A stretch of DNA of 64,000 bases, from NCBI GenBank assembly GCA_015680685.1, contig MNCI01001451.1:417509-481508 (forward strand), written 5' to 3'. Below, in pieces: positions 12,001 to 21,179 of the stretch (position 1 is its first letter; every line of letters begins with the position of its first letter). Made by a program: the position numbers and the translations under genes. The notes beneath the pieces were generated by a model. That model was given only the letters and a program-made list of their open reading frames with translations, made no database searches and had not been told where the DNA came from. The stretch is from Gnetum montanum (lineage: Eukaryota; Streptophyta; Gnetopsida; Gnetales; Gnetaceae).

Positions 12001-14314
12001 GATAGTATGTCAGACCTCTTCTAGGAGTCAATGATTGGGCAGCAAGACCTCTTCTAGGAGTTGATGATTGGGCAACAAGACCTCTTCTTGTAGTGTCTAA
12101 AGGAAAAAACGGTTGATATTTGCAAGGAGTTAGAGGCCAAATTTACTTCTGATTTGAGCAAGGCCATGGCTAAGGTTGAAACTTGTGTTTAGATTGAGGA
12201 GTAGGCCAAAAGAGAACTATAAGAGAATGAACGAAAAAGGGAGGAGGAGCTGCATCATCACAAGTAGGAAGAGGATAATCGCCAAAGAATGTTTCGGGAG
12301 ACTATGCTCTAGAGCATGTTGGAGGACTAGCTCATACAATAAATTAGGGAAGACCTATGTAGGGAGGTTGAAGAGCAATATTTCATGGAGGCACAAGAGG
12401 AGGCCTAGAGGGTCAATGACTTCTTGGAGGAGGAACAGATGTGAAAGAGTTAGGATGTGCACATGAATCTGATGCCAAGCGCTGGTTCTAGACAAGGAGA
12501 TGTCCATATGTGGTTATGGAGGTTAACAATAATGTGTCCTAGGTTGGGCTATGCAAATTTATTAGGAGTACATCTAGTGGCCTTCACCTTGACAAGGCAA
12601 GGCACATAAATAGGAAGGCACAGGCCTAGCGGGAGGAGAGATACAAGGAATTTTAGGAGGTTATGGTGTTTGTCAAATTGGAACCCTATCAAAATATTCT
12701 AGATGTTGTCCATATGCAAGATATGCCATAGTGCACTTGCGCCAAATTCCCATATCCTATTTAATGGTTTTGTGCTATTGCTTCTGCCATGGTTTTCGTA
12801 TTAGATTCTTGAGGTTTTTGGATTTTGTCTTCGACAATGCTAATCATTCAGCTATGATGCATCCACTAGGTTCCACTTTCTTTTGTATTTGTTTTCTACC
12901 CAAGGATGTAGCTAGGAGATCTTCCAACCACATTTTTTGTAACTAGAGGTAGGGTGGGTTTCCCACCTCCCTTACCTCTATGTCCCATTTGTTGGTAGGT
13001 ATCTCTTCCTTCCAATGGGGGTTTCCTCCCCACTGATTTGTACAAATTTTTGGGTTGTAATATAATCCTTAACCTTTTTTCAGAAGAAAAAAAGGATAAG
13101 AATGATCAAATGGCAATAAAGAATCCAGATAAGACAGGAGCTCCTATGTATATTTTTATTACTAGAGAAAGCAGTTCAGAAAAATAACTTGTAAGGCAAA
13201 TTTTTCCTTATCTAACAAGAATATTATTAATTCAAAGATTAAAAGTAGTGTCAACAAGAAAGTTATAGTTGATGACAAAATTCTTGACATAAGATTAATA
13301 ACAAGCGATGAGGTGAAGATCTTCAACAAGTGCTACCACTTTCTTGCTTTCGAACAAATATTGGTATTAACTACAGCTCTCTATCTTGGATCCTTTTGCT
13401 ATTTTAAGTTCAAGCATAGATATTGAAAAGTGATGTAAATTTTGTTAGGATTAAGTCCTTCATCCCTTCTAATAATTGATGTTTTGCACTTATTTTTTTC
13501 AAAGTATTAATTGTAAGATTTTACACCTGAGTGAGCAGTCCTAAAATTAAACAGTTTTTTCTTTCAATATTTTTTGGATGATGTTTACTTAATGTCAAGG
13601 TTGTGATGTACTCTAAATTCTCTTTGCTCATTATTCATATTTTTTTGGGTTCAGGCACCACCCCGTATTATCTATAAAAGCTAACAAGGAATTATTCTTC
13701 CCTGATTATTTTGCATGACATTTCTTTTAAATTTTGCAGCATTGTATTTCATATATTTACTTATGTTTTTTTTCTTTTTTCTCCAGATTGATTAGTGTGA
13801 TTGAAGCGTTGAAAGGAAATAAAAATTTTTGGAGACTCAGCATTGGTCAGTATCAATGTTGCGACAGTTTCAGAATTTTAGGTTTTTACTATAGCCATAA
13901 GTTATTTCACATTTTCTAAATCGCACACATCATAATTTTTTTTCCAGGGATAGGAAATCCCCCTGGAACTATGGATCCAAAAGCTTATGTGCTTCAATGT
14001 TTCACTGATGCTGAACGGAAAAAGGTGTATTCTGTTGCATGCATTATGGAATTTTCACAAATTTTTGTATCAAACAAAATAGTGATTGCAATTTTCGTGT
14101 AGACACTTTCTCCTGCAGTCAGCTAATCGGTTTTTGTTGGCAGCAGGTTGATACGTCCCTAGAGGAAGGTGCGGACGCAGTGAAGATGGTATTGTCAGAG
14201 GGCTTTTCTGAAAATGTCGAACTATTCAATAGGAGGCAAAAGTACAGTTATTTTAAAATTGAAGAAAATCTGCACAAGGCCAAGAAATTTGAAAATGTGA
14301 TTATGGAAATTTGA
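1..14314 (+). CDS. PTH: Peptidyl-tRNA hydrolase, organellar CRS2-like type (3' part, six exons)
   Basis: Exons 1-96, 5026-5076, 5203-5276, 13787-13845, 13948-14024 and 14147-14314 join in phase (0,0,2,1,0) into the last 174 residues of a bacterial-type peptidyl-tRNA hydrolase, ending at TGA. Family enzymes cleave the ester of stalled peptidyl-tRNA; plant forms act in plastids or mitochondria, and the relative CRS2 became a group II intron splicing factor. Seen in order: [16 protein letters not shown] (substrate-binding Asn), FDTMELP (conserved Asp), GGHGRHMG (second His = catalytic-site His113 of E. coli), [17 protein letters not shown], then the C-terminal helix region. All introns are GT-AG: 4929, 126, 8510, 102 and 122 nt. 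The Asn after the GGHGxH motif is Met here. The transit peptide and the N-terminal Asn/His lie outside the window. The frame has no stops, so the gene looks intact; whether it is PTH or CRS2 is unresolved. Confidence 0.93.
97..5025 (+). other. PTH intron of 4.9 kb
   Basis: AT-rich intron. Apart from the small tandem duplication at 1047-1182 and an 11-bp inverted repeat (1455-1465 against 1533-1543), I recognise nothing in it. Short open frames here show no family resemblance and are treated as chance. Confidence 0.8.
1047..1182. repeat. 68-bp unit duplicated in tandem
   Basis: Two head-to-tail copies of about 68 bp, each starting CCAAGCC and ending TGTGGGATAAAACAC. They differ by a few substitutions and one indel, so the duplication is not recent. 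It lies within PTH intron 1. Confidence 0.85.
5026..5076 (+). CDS. PTH: PTH exon b
   Basis: 17 codons beginning [12 protein letters not shown], the stretch that follows the MNLSG motif in plant PTH/CRS2 proteins. The acceptor is TGGAAG at 5020-5025 and the donor is GTAAGT at 5077. Confidence 0.93.
5203..5276 (+). CDS. PTH: PTH exon c with the GGHGRH motif
   Basis: 24 codons plus two bases. It reads MFDTMELP, with the family's conserved Asp, then [16 protein letters not shown]. The acceptor is TTTGTAG, and the donor GTAC starts at 5277. The last GG joins with A of the next exon to make Gly. The residue after the catalytic-site His is Met, not the usual Asn. Confidence 0.92.
5430..5590 (+). 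mobile_element. tRNA-derived SINE-like piece or tRNA pseudogene
   Basis: A polymerase III A-box-like TGGTTAGAGAATG starts at 5440, and a perfect B-box GGTTCGATTCC lies at 5476-5486, about 24 bases after the A-box. No acceptor stem closes around them, so this is not a functional tRNA gene. A short SINE-like body follows. The ends are approximate. Confidence 0.6.
7047..7886 (+). pseudogene. Old LINE ORF1 fragment (DUF4283-type with zinc knuckle)
   Basis: Two overlapping frames give a degenerate plant LINE ORF1. At 7346-7543 it reads [24 protein letters not shown], close to the W-x-F-x-x-x-x-x-x-x-x-P-x-W-V-x-L-x-N core of DUF4283 proteins. At about 7675-7790 it reads [21 protein letters not shown], a CCHC knuckle whose second Cys codon has become TGA. 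The reading then runs to the short duplication at 7873-7886 and seems to resume after 13095. It probably bound element RNA. Frameshifts and stops make it dead. Confidence 0.7.
7873..7886 (+). repeat. Left copy of 14-bp target-site duplication
   Basis: GATAAGAAAGATCA here matches GATAAGAATGATCA at 13095-13108 with one difference. The right copy sits directly after the A-rich tail of the LINE, the expected place for a target-site duplication. Confidence 0.7.
8182..8900 (+). pseudogene. LINE endonuclease (APE-type) domain
   Basis: It starts [10 protein letters not shown] and continues with [19 protein letters not shown], stop, ETKLQA. This matches the plant LINE endonuclease start, where the stop replaces Gln of the LQETKL motif. 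Further on, [20 protein letters not shown] and WILIGGFN match the conserved Y-G-P and G-D-F-N blocks, with the catalytic Asp of GDFN replaced by Gly. Several in-frame stops are present. Confidence 0.8.
9430..10260 (+). pseudogene. LINE reverse transcriptase domain
   Basis: Blocks in order: [20 protein letters not shown] (family K-A-P-G-P-D-G); [55 protein letters not shown] (RT block A region); [20 protein letters not shown] (block B); [10 protein letters not shown] where F/Y-A-D-D is expected, so the catalytic Asp pair is lost. The blocks lie in more than one frame, with TAG codons where Gln is expected, for example before ARFIKGR. Confidence 0.87.
11040..11290 (+). pseudogene. zf-RVT-like C-terminal region of the LINE
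   Basis: Translation gives NTTCPFY, stop, [20 protein letters not shown]. This fits the C-P-x-C...E-T-x-x-H-x-x-x-x-C-x-x-x-x-x-x-W pattern of the reverse-transcriptase zinc-binding region that follows RT in plant LINEs. One Cys and several codons are damaged. Confidence 0.65.
11300..13084 (+). pseudogene. Unusual 3' segment of the LINE with a coiled-coil-like stretch
   Basis: About 1.8 kb lie between the zf-RVT region and the tail, longer than I expect for a LINE 3' UTR. Around 12190-12460 one frame reads as a charged helix rich in Glu, Lys, Arg and Gln ([36 protein letters not shown]), broken only by TAG codons that look like former CAG. This may be a captured or extra coding region. I recognise no family. 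Confidence 0.45.
13095..13108 (+). repeat. Right copy of 14-bp target-site duplication
   Basis: GATAAGAATGATCA follows the A-rich tail and pairs with 7873-7886. Downstream, to about 13172, the frame continues without a stop ([17 protein letters not shown]), as if resuming the older ORF1 that stops at the left copy. Confidence 0.7.
13787..13845 (+). CDS. PTH: PTH exon d
   Basis: It reads (G)[19 protein letters not shown](G), matching the segment that joins the GGHG motif to GIGNPPG. The acceptor is TTTCTCCAG and the donor is GTCAGT at 13846. Split codons at both ends restore Gly residues. Confidence 0.92.
13948..14024 (+). CDS. PTH: PTH exon e
   Basis: It reads [19 protein letters not shown] followed by TDAERKK, a hallmark block of organellar PTH/CRS2 proteins. 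The acceptor is TTTTTCCAG and the donor is GTGTAT at 14025. Confidence 0.94.
14147..14314 (+). CDS. PTH: PTH terminal exon
   Basis: It reads [20 protein letters not shown], then a Phe-Asn-containing tail ending VIMEI and TGA. The intron end is GCAGCAG, so splicing could also start at 14144 and add one Gln. The start chosen here gives the family's usual spacing after AERK. Confidence 0.92.
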   Translation, partial: VDTSLEEGADAVKMVLSEGFSENVELFNRRQKYSYFKIEENLHKAKKFENVIMEI

Positions 14315-14389
14315 TAACATTTTATTGTTATTTATTCAAAATTTCAGCATTTTCAGAAGACATTTCATGCATGGTATCATATTAAAGGT

Positions 14390-14490
14390 GATATATATTG
14401 TTCATCTACAACCATTGCCTACCAGGCTCGAACCCATGACTTGGAGCTTTCACATCAAGAGCCTTACCACTAGGCTAACACATCATTAGA
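14390..14490 (-). mobile_element. SINE-like piece, minus strand
   Basis: The reverse complement has an A-box-like TTAGCCTAGTGGTAAGG (14462-14478) followed by a B-box GGGTTCGAGCC (14425-14435), spaced as in tRNA-derived SINEs. A weaker relative of the A-box part lies at about 14505-14575, same strand. It is just 3' of the PTH stop. Confidence 0.6.
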
Positions 14491-14749
14491 CATATAGCCA
14501 AATTAGAACTTTACAAAATCCATAACTTACGAGCTTTCAAATCCATAGTCATACCACTAGGCTGACACCTCAATGTTAGTAGCTTATTTCTTAAAGTTTA
14601 CGATCCCCATAGAGTCTATTGTCAAAGGTGTGATTTTATTAGAATTTCTTGTGAATTACATGTATATTGTACATTTTATAAAAGAAATTGTTGATAATGA
14701 TTTTGTATGATCCATCTTAATTGTATCATGTCATTATATTAGCATTGAG

Positions 14750-14900
14750 TAATAATGAGGCTTAGTGGTAAGACTCTTGATTTGGAAATTTCAGGTTATG
14801 GGTTTGATTGCTATAGATATTATCGAGTTGTAAAGTTATAAAATTCTGTATCGGCTATATGTCCTAGGAGTACATATAGTCATCTAGTTTCGATTTCAAC
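14750..14900 (+). mobile_element. SINE-like piece, plus strand
   Basis: GGCTTAGTGGTAAGACTC (14759-14776) followed by GGGTTTGATTGC (14800-14811) are A- and B-box-like and clearly related to the minus-strand piece at 14390-14490. The CpG of the B-box has decayed to TG. The ends are approximate. Confidence 0.55.
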
Positions 14901-15082
14901 ACACACACATCCCTCCCTCACTTCTATTACTTTTAGTAAACACAATTAACATATTCGATCTTCAAACTACCTATTATTTTATCTTTTAGTTTCAACTCAT
15001 AGGTGGTGCAATCTCATTTTTACTTTGCTAATTATTGCTCTCATGGTTATTGGAATTGCTGCATGTAGATATTCTACTTCAT

Positions 15083-15932
15083 TGATAAAGTTAATTTCTG
15101 TTGTGATATGATATTGTAGCAATGATGTCGTGGTACATGTTACGTCATTGTTGATACGATGTTTGTGGATGCATGCAACCCTATAAATATGAACACTTGG
15201 GTGCACAATCCATAGCTTTTCATTCCATCCTTAGTTAGATTTTTGTAGGTTGTTTTTGTAGCCTTAGCAATAGAGTAAATGCTCGTAGTGTGATGTTTGG
15301 TAGTTGTTTCGGTGTCTTTATTCGAGTGAATTGTACTTGGACGTAGTTCATGATGGCAATAATGATTGAGATTGTTTTCTATCATTGTAGCATTCCTTTA
15401 GTTTTATTTGTTTACTTAGCATAATCTTCACTGTTTTCTTTGTTAATCATTTACACTCCAAGTACTCTATTTTACATGTCACTAGCAAGTAATATGAATA
15501 CAATTGATTTTGAGTGCCAAGTGTAGTTATTTGGTAACCTAATAGTGACTTTGCTTGGTTTGCTCAATAGTAATTCCACTTGAATCCCAGCGTTAGCTAC
15601 ACAAGTTTAAGGTGTGAACGGTAGACTAGGATCGGATGTCCACTGCACTAGGCTAAGATAGGTTTATGTTTTCTTAGTTAACTAGACTTTTATCTTCAAC
15701 TATGTTTACTTTAGAAGCACTTAAGAGTCTAACAACATTATCTAATCATACACCTCACTAAGAGCTAAACCATACACTTGCTTTTCACTAGCTCAAAGTG
15801 GAAAGATAACGATCTTGAACTTAACATCAATTACTAACATAATAACATTGTTTATCTGTGAATTACAATATGGTTATGCATTGGCACTTGTGATTTGTAT
15901 GGTAGAGTGTTGGGATGTTCTATTGTTCATCA
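15083..15932 (+). repeat. Element A, 5' LTR (approximate start)
   Basis: Homologous to the LTRs of element C: both have the tRNA-Asp-type primer site directly after CATCA, a TATA box (TATAAAT at 15182), the TCTTTATTCGAG stretch, and the passage on a gene-like series TTGGTAACCTA...GTGACTTTG. The left edge is a guess based on a TGATAAAG start. The CpG-rich palindromes of its relatives are almost erased here. Confidence 0.65.
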
Positions 15933-15933
15933 T

Positions 15934-15951
15934 TGGTGCCATTGTTGTGGA
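15934..15951 (+). promoter_or_regulatory. Element A primer-binding site, tRNA-Asp type, decayed
   Basis: TGGTGCCATTGTTGTGGA lies two bases after the LTR. It matches the plant tRNA-Asp 3' complement (TGGCGCCGTTGCCGGGGA) except for transitions and one change in the G run. Confidence 0.7.
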
Positions 15952-16075
15952 TGTGTGAATGTGTGCTAAGTAATTGATTTTACAAAGTTCGTTGTATCAA
16001 AAATTGAAGAGTTAATTTTCATAATTTTCAAATAATTCTAATAACACACACTTAACCAAGTGTCACACTTATAAC

Positions 16076-19000
16076 ATGGTTTCAACTAAGGAAAAACTAT
16101 CACCTGCCAAAGAGATGCAAAGGAGCAATGACAAAACAAATGACAATGAAGAGTGGAGTATGCCTATCATATGCTCACAATGATCTTTACCACTCTGATT
16201 TCACATTCATCTTTCACCAAGATGGGTAGTTGAGGTGGAGAGGTATACATGGCAACATTGTTTTGCCTCTAGAGCATTCAACATCCACCATGCTTCAAAT
16301 AGCCTTAAGGGGAATGAATCTAAGCCATGTGTAAAAAGGGTACCATGTGACCAAACACATGATGAGACCCTACCAACCCATAGAGGCACAAGTGCAGAGA
16401 GATGCTACTATAGAAATCAAACATTCGCATAACAAAGGAAAGCAAGGTAACTCTCTTGTTGTTCTGGAAGAACTTGATGGCAATGCATTTGTAGCAAAGA
16501 AGCTTCACCAAGATCATGAAGTCCATTCCCAAATGCCTATTATTTGTTTAGAAGAACCTATCAAAGTGCAACTACATTTAGCCTTAGTAGAGACACCAAG
16601 AAGAGAAGCAACAAATTCTAAGTACAAGTAGGACTCTAGGCTAAGAGCTTCTACTGAATCGCAAAGAAAAGAATACCAGAGTCATAAAAGGAGAACTACC
16701 CGACATTGTTCTCCCACTACTTCATCTTCATTCTCACGATCGTTGGTGGACTTTGATCAAAGGAAACAAAGGTACAGAGATCATGATAGGGAAAGATGTC
16801 AGATCCATGATCGACATGACTATCACCCACGACATTTTGATGAGAAAGAGAAAGAACATGAACCACAAAGAAACAAGGATAGACATGAAGAGAGAGAGAG
16901 AGAGGTATGAGTATCAAAGGAGGCACCACTACAACCAAGCATACGAACCCTATGATCATGATGAATCCTTGTTGGCTACTCGCAGCATGATAAACATAAA
17001 AAGAAGCTGTCTACATTCTAGCAAGGCACATAAGGGACAATTGCATTAAGTGGCTAGACATGAACAACATGTCTAGATTCAAGGATGAATACAATGTAGA
17101 TCCACAAAACCACCTTCAAGATTCTATGATGCTTGTGCCTTGCAAAATATAGAGTGACTGGTAGAAATTAAAGTTGTTCCCAAGGACACTCATCAAAGAG
17201 GTAGAAAGCTAGTACAAATCGTTGGAACCTGAATCAATCAGAAGATGGAGTACCATGCTTGAACTTTTCAATGATAAATACCAAACCTACTCCTGTGTGT
17301 TTAATCTTAGGAAGTAGATTCAGGGTTGGAAGCAAGGGAATCCACAAATCCCTTAATGTGGCAATGGGCAGATACTATTTGCTTCTGCATAGGTGCACAT
17401 GCCATAGATTTTTCCAAAGGGAGCACCTTAGGCACATTGTCGATGGGCTAAGAAATAAAACTAGGGAAATCCTTGGGGTTTATGCCCAAGGTAGACAATT
17501 TGAAATGACTATCCATCGAATTCAAAGATTCGTTGACTGAGTGGCAAAGGAAGAGGAAGAATTGAAGAAGAGAGAATTAATCGAAGAGTATAATAAAGAT
17601 TCATCTATTCAGAAGAGAGACGTACGAGTATGTGATCAACATGTAGAAGAAACCTTGGAAGAGGCGATACAGAAAAAGACACTACCTATTCAAAAATCTG
17701 TTGTAGCTATGGCAATCAAGGTAGAAAAGATGTGGTATTTGATGGATAACAAATTCGCTATAGCTTCAAAAATTGAGGAAAAAATAACTGAGCAAGCCTT
17801 CAGCAAAGGCAAGGAGAAAAAGAAAAAGAGATTACATATGGAAAGGAAAAGTGACTTTAGTGGCAAAATGCTTTGATTCAAGCTTAGATGATGAGGAAGG
17901 GTGTACTATATGCCAGTATGAACATCCTAAGGGGTGTTCTCTTGTGATGGCATATTTGCAAGAAACAAGGGCATATGCACTTAACCCAAGATTTATCAAG
18001 AAGAAAATGTTCAAACGGTTACCTTACCCTCAAGGTAACTACCGCTAGACCTTCCAACTAGCCTACTACCCTAGTGGAGCTTATTTGTAGCCATAGGAGA
18101 AGTACCATCAATAGTGGTAGCAACCATAATCGCGGGCAATAACACCACCAAGATAGTAGTACCTATATAAGCTACTAGACCCTTATGGATACTATGTCTA
18201 GTGTTCGATATCTCCAAGAAATGTAGTAGATTAGACTCCTCAATATTATCCATCAGAGTACCATAGACCTACACCTCCAAGGATGGATTCTAGTCCTTGC
18301 ATGCATCAACAAGTAGTTGGTTTGTTGAGTCAACCTCCTAACCCTTTACCACCTGTACCACCACCTGTAATGCAGGGAGAGTTTCTGTGACAATCATAGT
18401 GGAAGAGTGCTACAAGGATAGTGAATATACAGATAGAGGATCATACTAGCAATACTAAAGACAAATCAAGGAAATGTCCTTTCTTTAGGACAAGTCTAGA
18501 AAAGGTTGGTAGAATTAGGACTTCATTGAGACAAGTTTCTCTTGTGAAAGATCCTCCTACCAACACCCTGATTCTCCAATAATTAGATCAAAAGATTATG
18601 ACTGTCATGCTAATAGAAATAGTATCAGACTGGATAAAGGTAGGACTACTTACCAAGAAAAGAATAGATCTAGGAGTCCCTTTGATTTATTTACAAGTAG
18701 CTAGAAATTCACTATACAAGGCTCTACTAGACTTAGGTTTCAGAATAAATTTAATCCCTTAAGAAACATACAAGGCATGGAACCTACCATCATTAAAGAA
18801 GTGCAATGTTAGAGCTAGCAAACCAATCTATCACCATTCCTTTGGGACAGATAGAAGATGTGGTGACCACTATCAATGAATGGTTTTATCTAGCAAATTT
18901 TCTTGTAATTGACGTGAAAAATGGTGACTGGGAATTTTCTATCATTATGGGAAGAGCATTGCTTAGCACAATAGATGCTAAGTTAGGAATGAGAGATTTA

Positions 19001-19568
19001 TCTATGAAATCTCTAAAGAAAATGAGCAAGAAGCCACACACACATAAAGAATTCCATGCATAACTAAAGATGATGAAGGATGTAGTTGTGGACTGAAAGT
19101 TCAAAATGTCAACATAATCTTTACACCAGCCCACAACAGATGTGAGCAAAAAGTGTGTGAACAAAAAGAAACATGAGCCACTAAATTGAAAGACACCTGG
19201 TAGCCAAAACTAAGAACATAAAACTATCCAAAACATGCATGGAACTGTTTGACTCACTTATTAACTCCTATCCCAAGAAAATGACCCAAATTGAGAACTC
19301 ACAAATGAAAATATTAAATCATAATCGTACACCAGTAGATAGAGAAAATAAGAACTTAAAATTTAAATTTAAGAATAAACAAAAATGTATAGTTAGACCT
19401 TTTGAGATGGAAAGACCATCTAGTCCAACAAAATATAAATCCTTAGAAGATCAAAATTTGATTGTCATCAAGATTACATGGGATGAGCACCAAAAAGCTA
19501 AGTCACTAAGGATGGTAAGGGAAGAACCTAGAGTGTATGATCCAAGGGATCTAGGGTTCATTTTTTGA
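16076..19568 (+). pseudogene. Element A gag-protease pseudogene
   Basis: The start ATG at 16076 corresponds to that of element C. Blocks shared with C: SDFTFIFHQDG; DPQNHLQ; LKLFPRTLIKEVES; RRWSTMLELFNDKYQTYS; a compact knuckle CTICQYEHPKGC; ALNPRFIKK; a Gln/Pro/Tyr-rich stretch (18000-18390) full of TAG/TAA; then protease. The retropepsin motif that is LLDSG in C is LLDLG here, so the catalytic triplet is lost. PLGQIEDVVTT and FSIIMGRALLSTIDA follow in another frame. A 110-residue tail (19239-19568) absent from C ends the coding part. Frameshifts and stops occur throughout. Gag would package element RNA; protease would mature it. Confidence 0.82.
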
Positions 19569-19583
19569 ACAACTGTCCATGAG

Positions 19584-19597
19584 TTTAGTCATGGGGG
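19584..19597 (+). other. TTTAGTCATGGGGG motif after element A coding region
   Basis: The same motif precedes the 3' LTR of C (53415-53428) and D (61870-61883, minus strand) and also occurs inside C and D. Here it lies 15 bases after the last coding stop, so it is an internal polypurine-tract-like motif. Confidence 0.6.
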
Positions 19598-19599
19598 AG

Positions 19600-19760
19600 A
19601 TACCTTATCCTAACTTAGAAATTAATAATTGCTTTCTAACTGTTTTGTTTTCTAATTTTTGTGGTTTATAATTTTTGTTATACCTTTTTCTTTTCTTAAT
19701 ACTTTTTCACATTCTTTGACATCTAGGTATCTTGGTGTAGTGATCTTTACTCTTGTGACG
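19600..19760 (+). other. Element A non-coding remnant, T-rich
   Basis: T-rich sequence resembling the stretch after the coding part of element C. The 3' LTR of A is missing; the element is cut off about here by the minus-strand element F. I cannot fix the junction. Confidence 0.45.
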
Positions 19761-21174
19761 TGTAGGTGGTTGAGTAGATGAGGAAACAACTAAGGGAACA
19801 TTGTTTTATTCCCCATAAAGAGAGAAAATGCCTATAGAAGTTGAGGGTGTCTTCTCTTATCTAACAACCTTAGTAGCTTGGTTATAGGCTACCATGAATT
19901 CATGGTCACTGCATTGAATGAATACTTCTTTAATGCATTTGGTGATCAAGAAAGCATCATTAGAAATGAGGCTTAGGTTAAGTCATCCTCTTCTGAATGC
20001 AGTCAATAATAGATACTTCAAAGATGTCTTGCAATTGATACTCATCTAAATGATATGAAAATTTTGTTGATGTCATTATCCATTGATAAATGAACTTATC
20101 AATGGATTCATTTGGAGCTTGCTTGAGGCCAACGAAAGACATGAAGCTTGTACTTTGAGGTTCATTGAACTTGAAGCACTTAATGAATGCTACAAGTAGT
20201 TGCTCAAGAGAGGTGATAGATCCATATGGTAGGGACCTATACCATTCTAAAGTTGTTCTAGATAGTGAATTAGGGAACAACTCAACATAATATGATTATA
20301 AGGAGCCAATATCATGCATTCATTTTTGAATGTGACCATGATTCATGGGGTCTCTCATTTTGCCATTATACATAGTAAAATGACGTGATGAAGCTTCCTT
20401 AGGCAAGATCGGCAAAGGGATTATAAAGCTGATGGTGCTATTTAAGATAATATCTAAGGAAACATGAGCATTTCCTTGTAAGCTAAGCATCTTTTCAGTT
20501 TTTTCTTCATTTCTTTGAAGATGTTGCATCATGTCGTTGAGTTTTGCAAGCAATGTGTGAATTTGTTCTAGGGACATTGATGATGGATGAAACAGCAAAA
20601 ACTAGTGAAGAAGTTTGGAAAGGAGGATCATAAGACATGGAAGCACTTAGAACTAGCATAGGTATACTGAAACAAATCGGTTTGGTTGGGTATATAGGAA
20701 AAGGAAAACTACCTATAGCTTGTGGAATGCCAAATGACTATGAAGTAGGAGTAGATAATGAAAAAGGTTGAAATGAAGGTATAGTGCATTAAGGTTGAGT
20801 AATAAAATAAAAAGTAGTTCCAAAAGATGGAACTAATGATGGAAAAATGGAGTGTAGGTTATTAACATTATTAGATGGAAAGAGTTGATAGAGTGGAGCA
20901 GTAATAACAGGGAGATTGAATGGTTTAGTACAAAGTGGAATAAATGCAAGTGTACTACTTTGAGTAGTTGAGATGCTAACATGATGAATATGATGAAAAT
21001 GGAGGTAACTTTTGCCAAGTCCCCTAGCTGGTTATCCTTCATTTTCATCTATCAAGTGGATGTCAGACTTAGAAGCAATTCTTCCTCTCCTTGTCCTGAG
21101 AGTGATATGCAGATCAAAAGATTGATCTAGAATGTTCTTCATCCTATCTTGTTTAATTTGTAGATGAATTTGTT
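19760..21174 (-). pseudogene. Element F gag pseudogene (left part)
   Basis: Read on the minus strand: an N-terminal acidic region (continuing from 38.6-38.8 kb), a Ser/Pro/Thr-rich region (about 21050-20620), a coiled-coil-like helix with LLAKLNDMMQHLQRNEEKTEKM (20590-20480), then a retrotransposon gag core: FPNSLSRTTLEWYRSLPYGSI, LEQLLVAFIKCF and PNESIDKFIYQW. The gag core forms the virus-like particle of gypsy elements. Only a few stops interrupt it. Element B is inserted near its N-terminal end. Confidence 0.8.
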
Positions 21175-21179
21175 CCTAC
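21175..21179 (+). repeat. Target-site duplication of element B, left
   Basis: CCTAC here against ACTAC at 38588-38592, four of five bases identical, directly outside the two LTR ends. Confidence 0.65.

Larger units (their letters stand above)
7887..13094 (+). mobile_element. Non-LTR retrotransposon (LINE), 5.2 kb, degenerate
   Basis: The body contains, in order, an ORF1 C-terminal remnant (about 7915-8160), an APE-type endonuclease, reverse transcriptase, a zf-RVT region, a long 3' segment, and an A-rich tail (13085-13093) followed by the target duplication. It lies sense in PTH intron 3. Many in-frame TAG/TAA codons and frameshifts make it inactive. The 5' end set by the duplication implies a copy truncated within ORF1. 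The alternative is one longer LINE starting near 7047 that owns the DUF4283 region. Confidence 0.8.
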
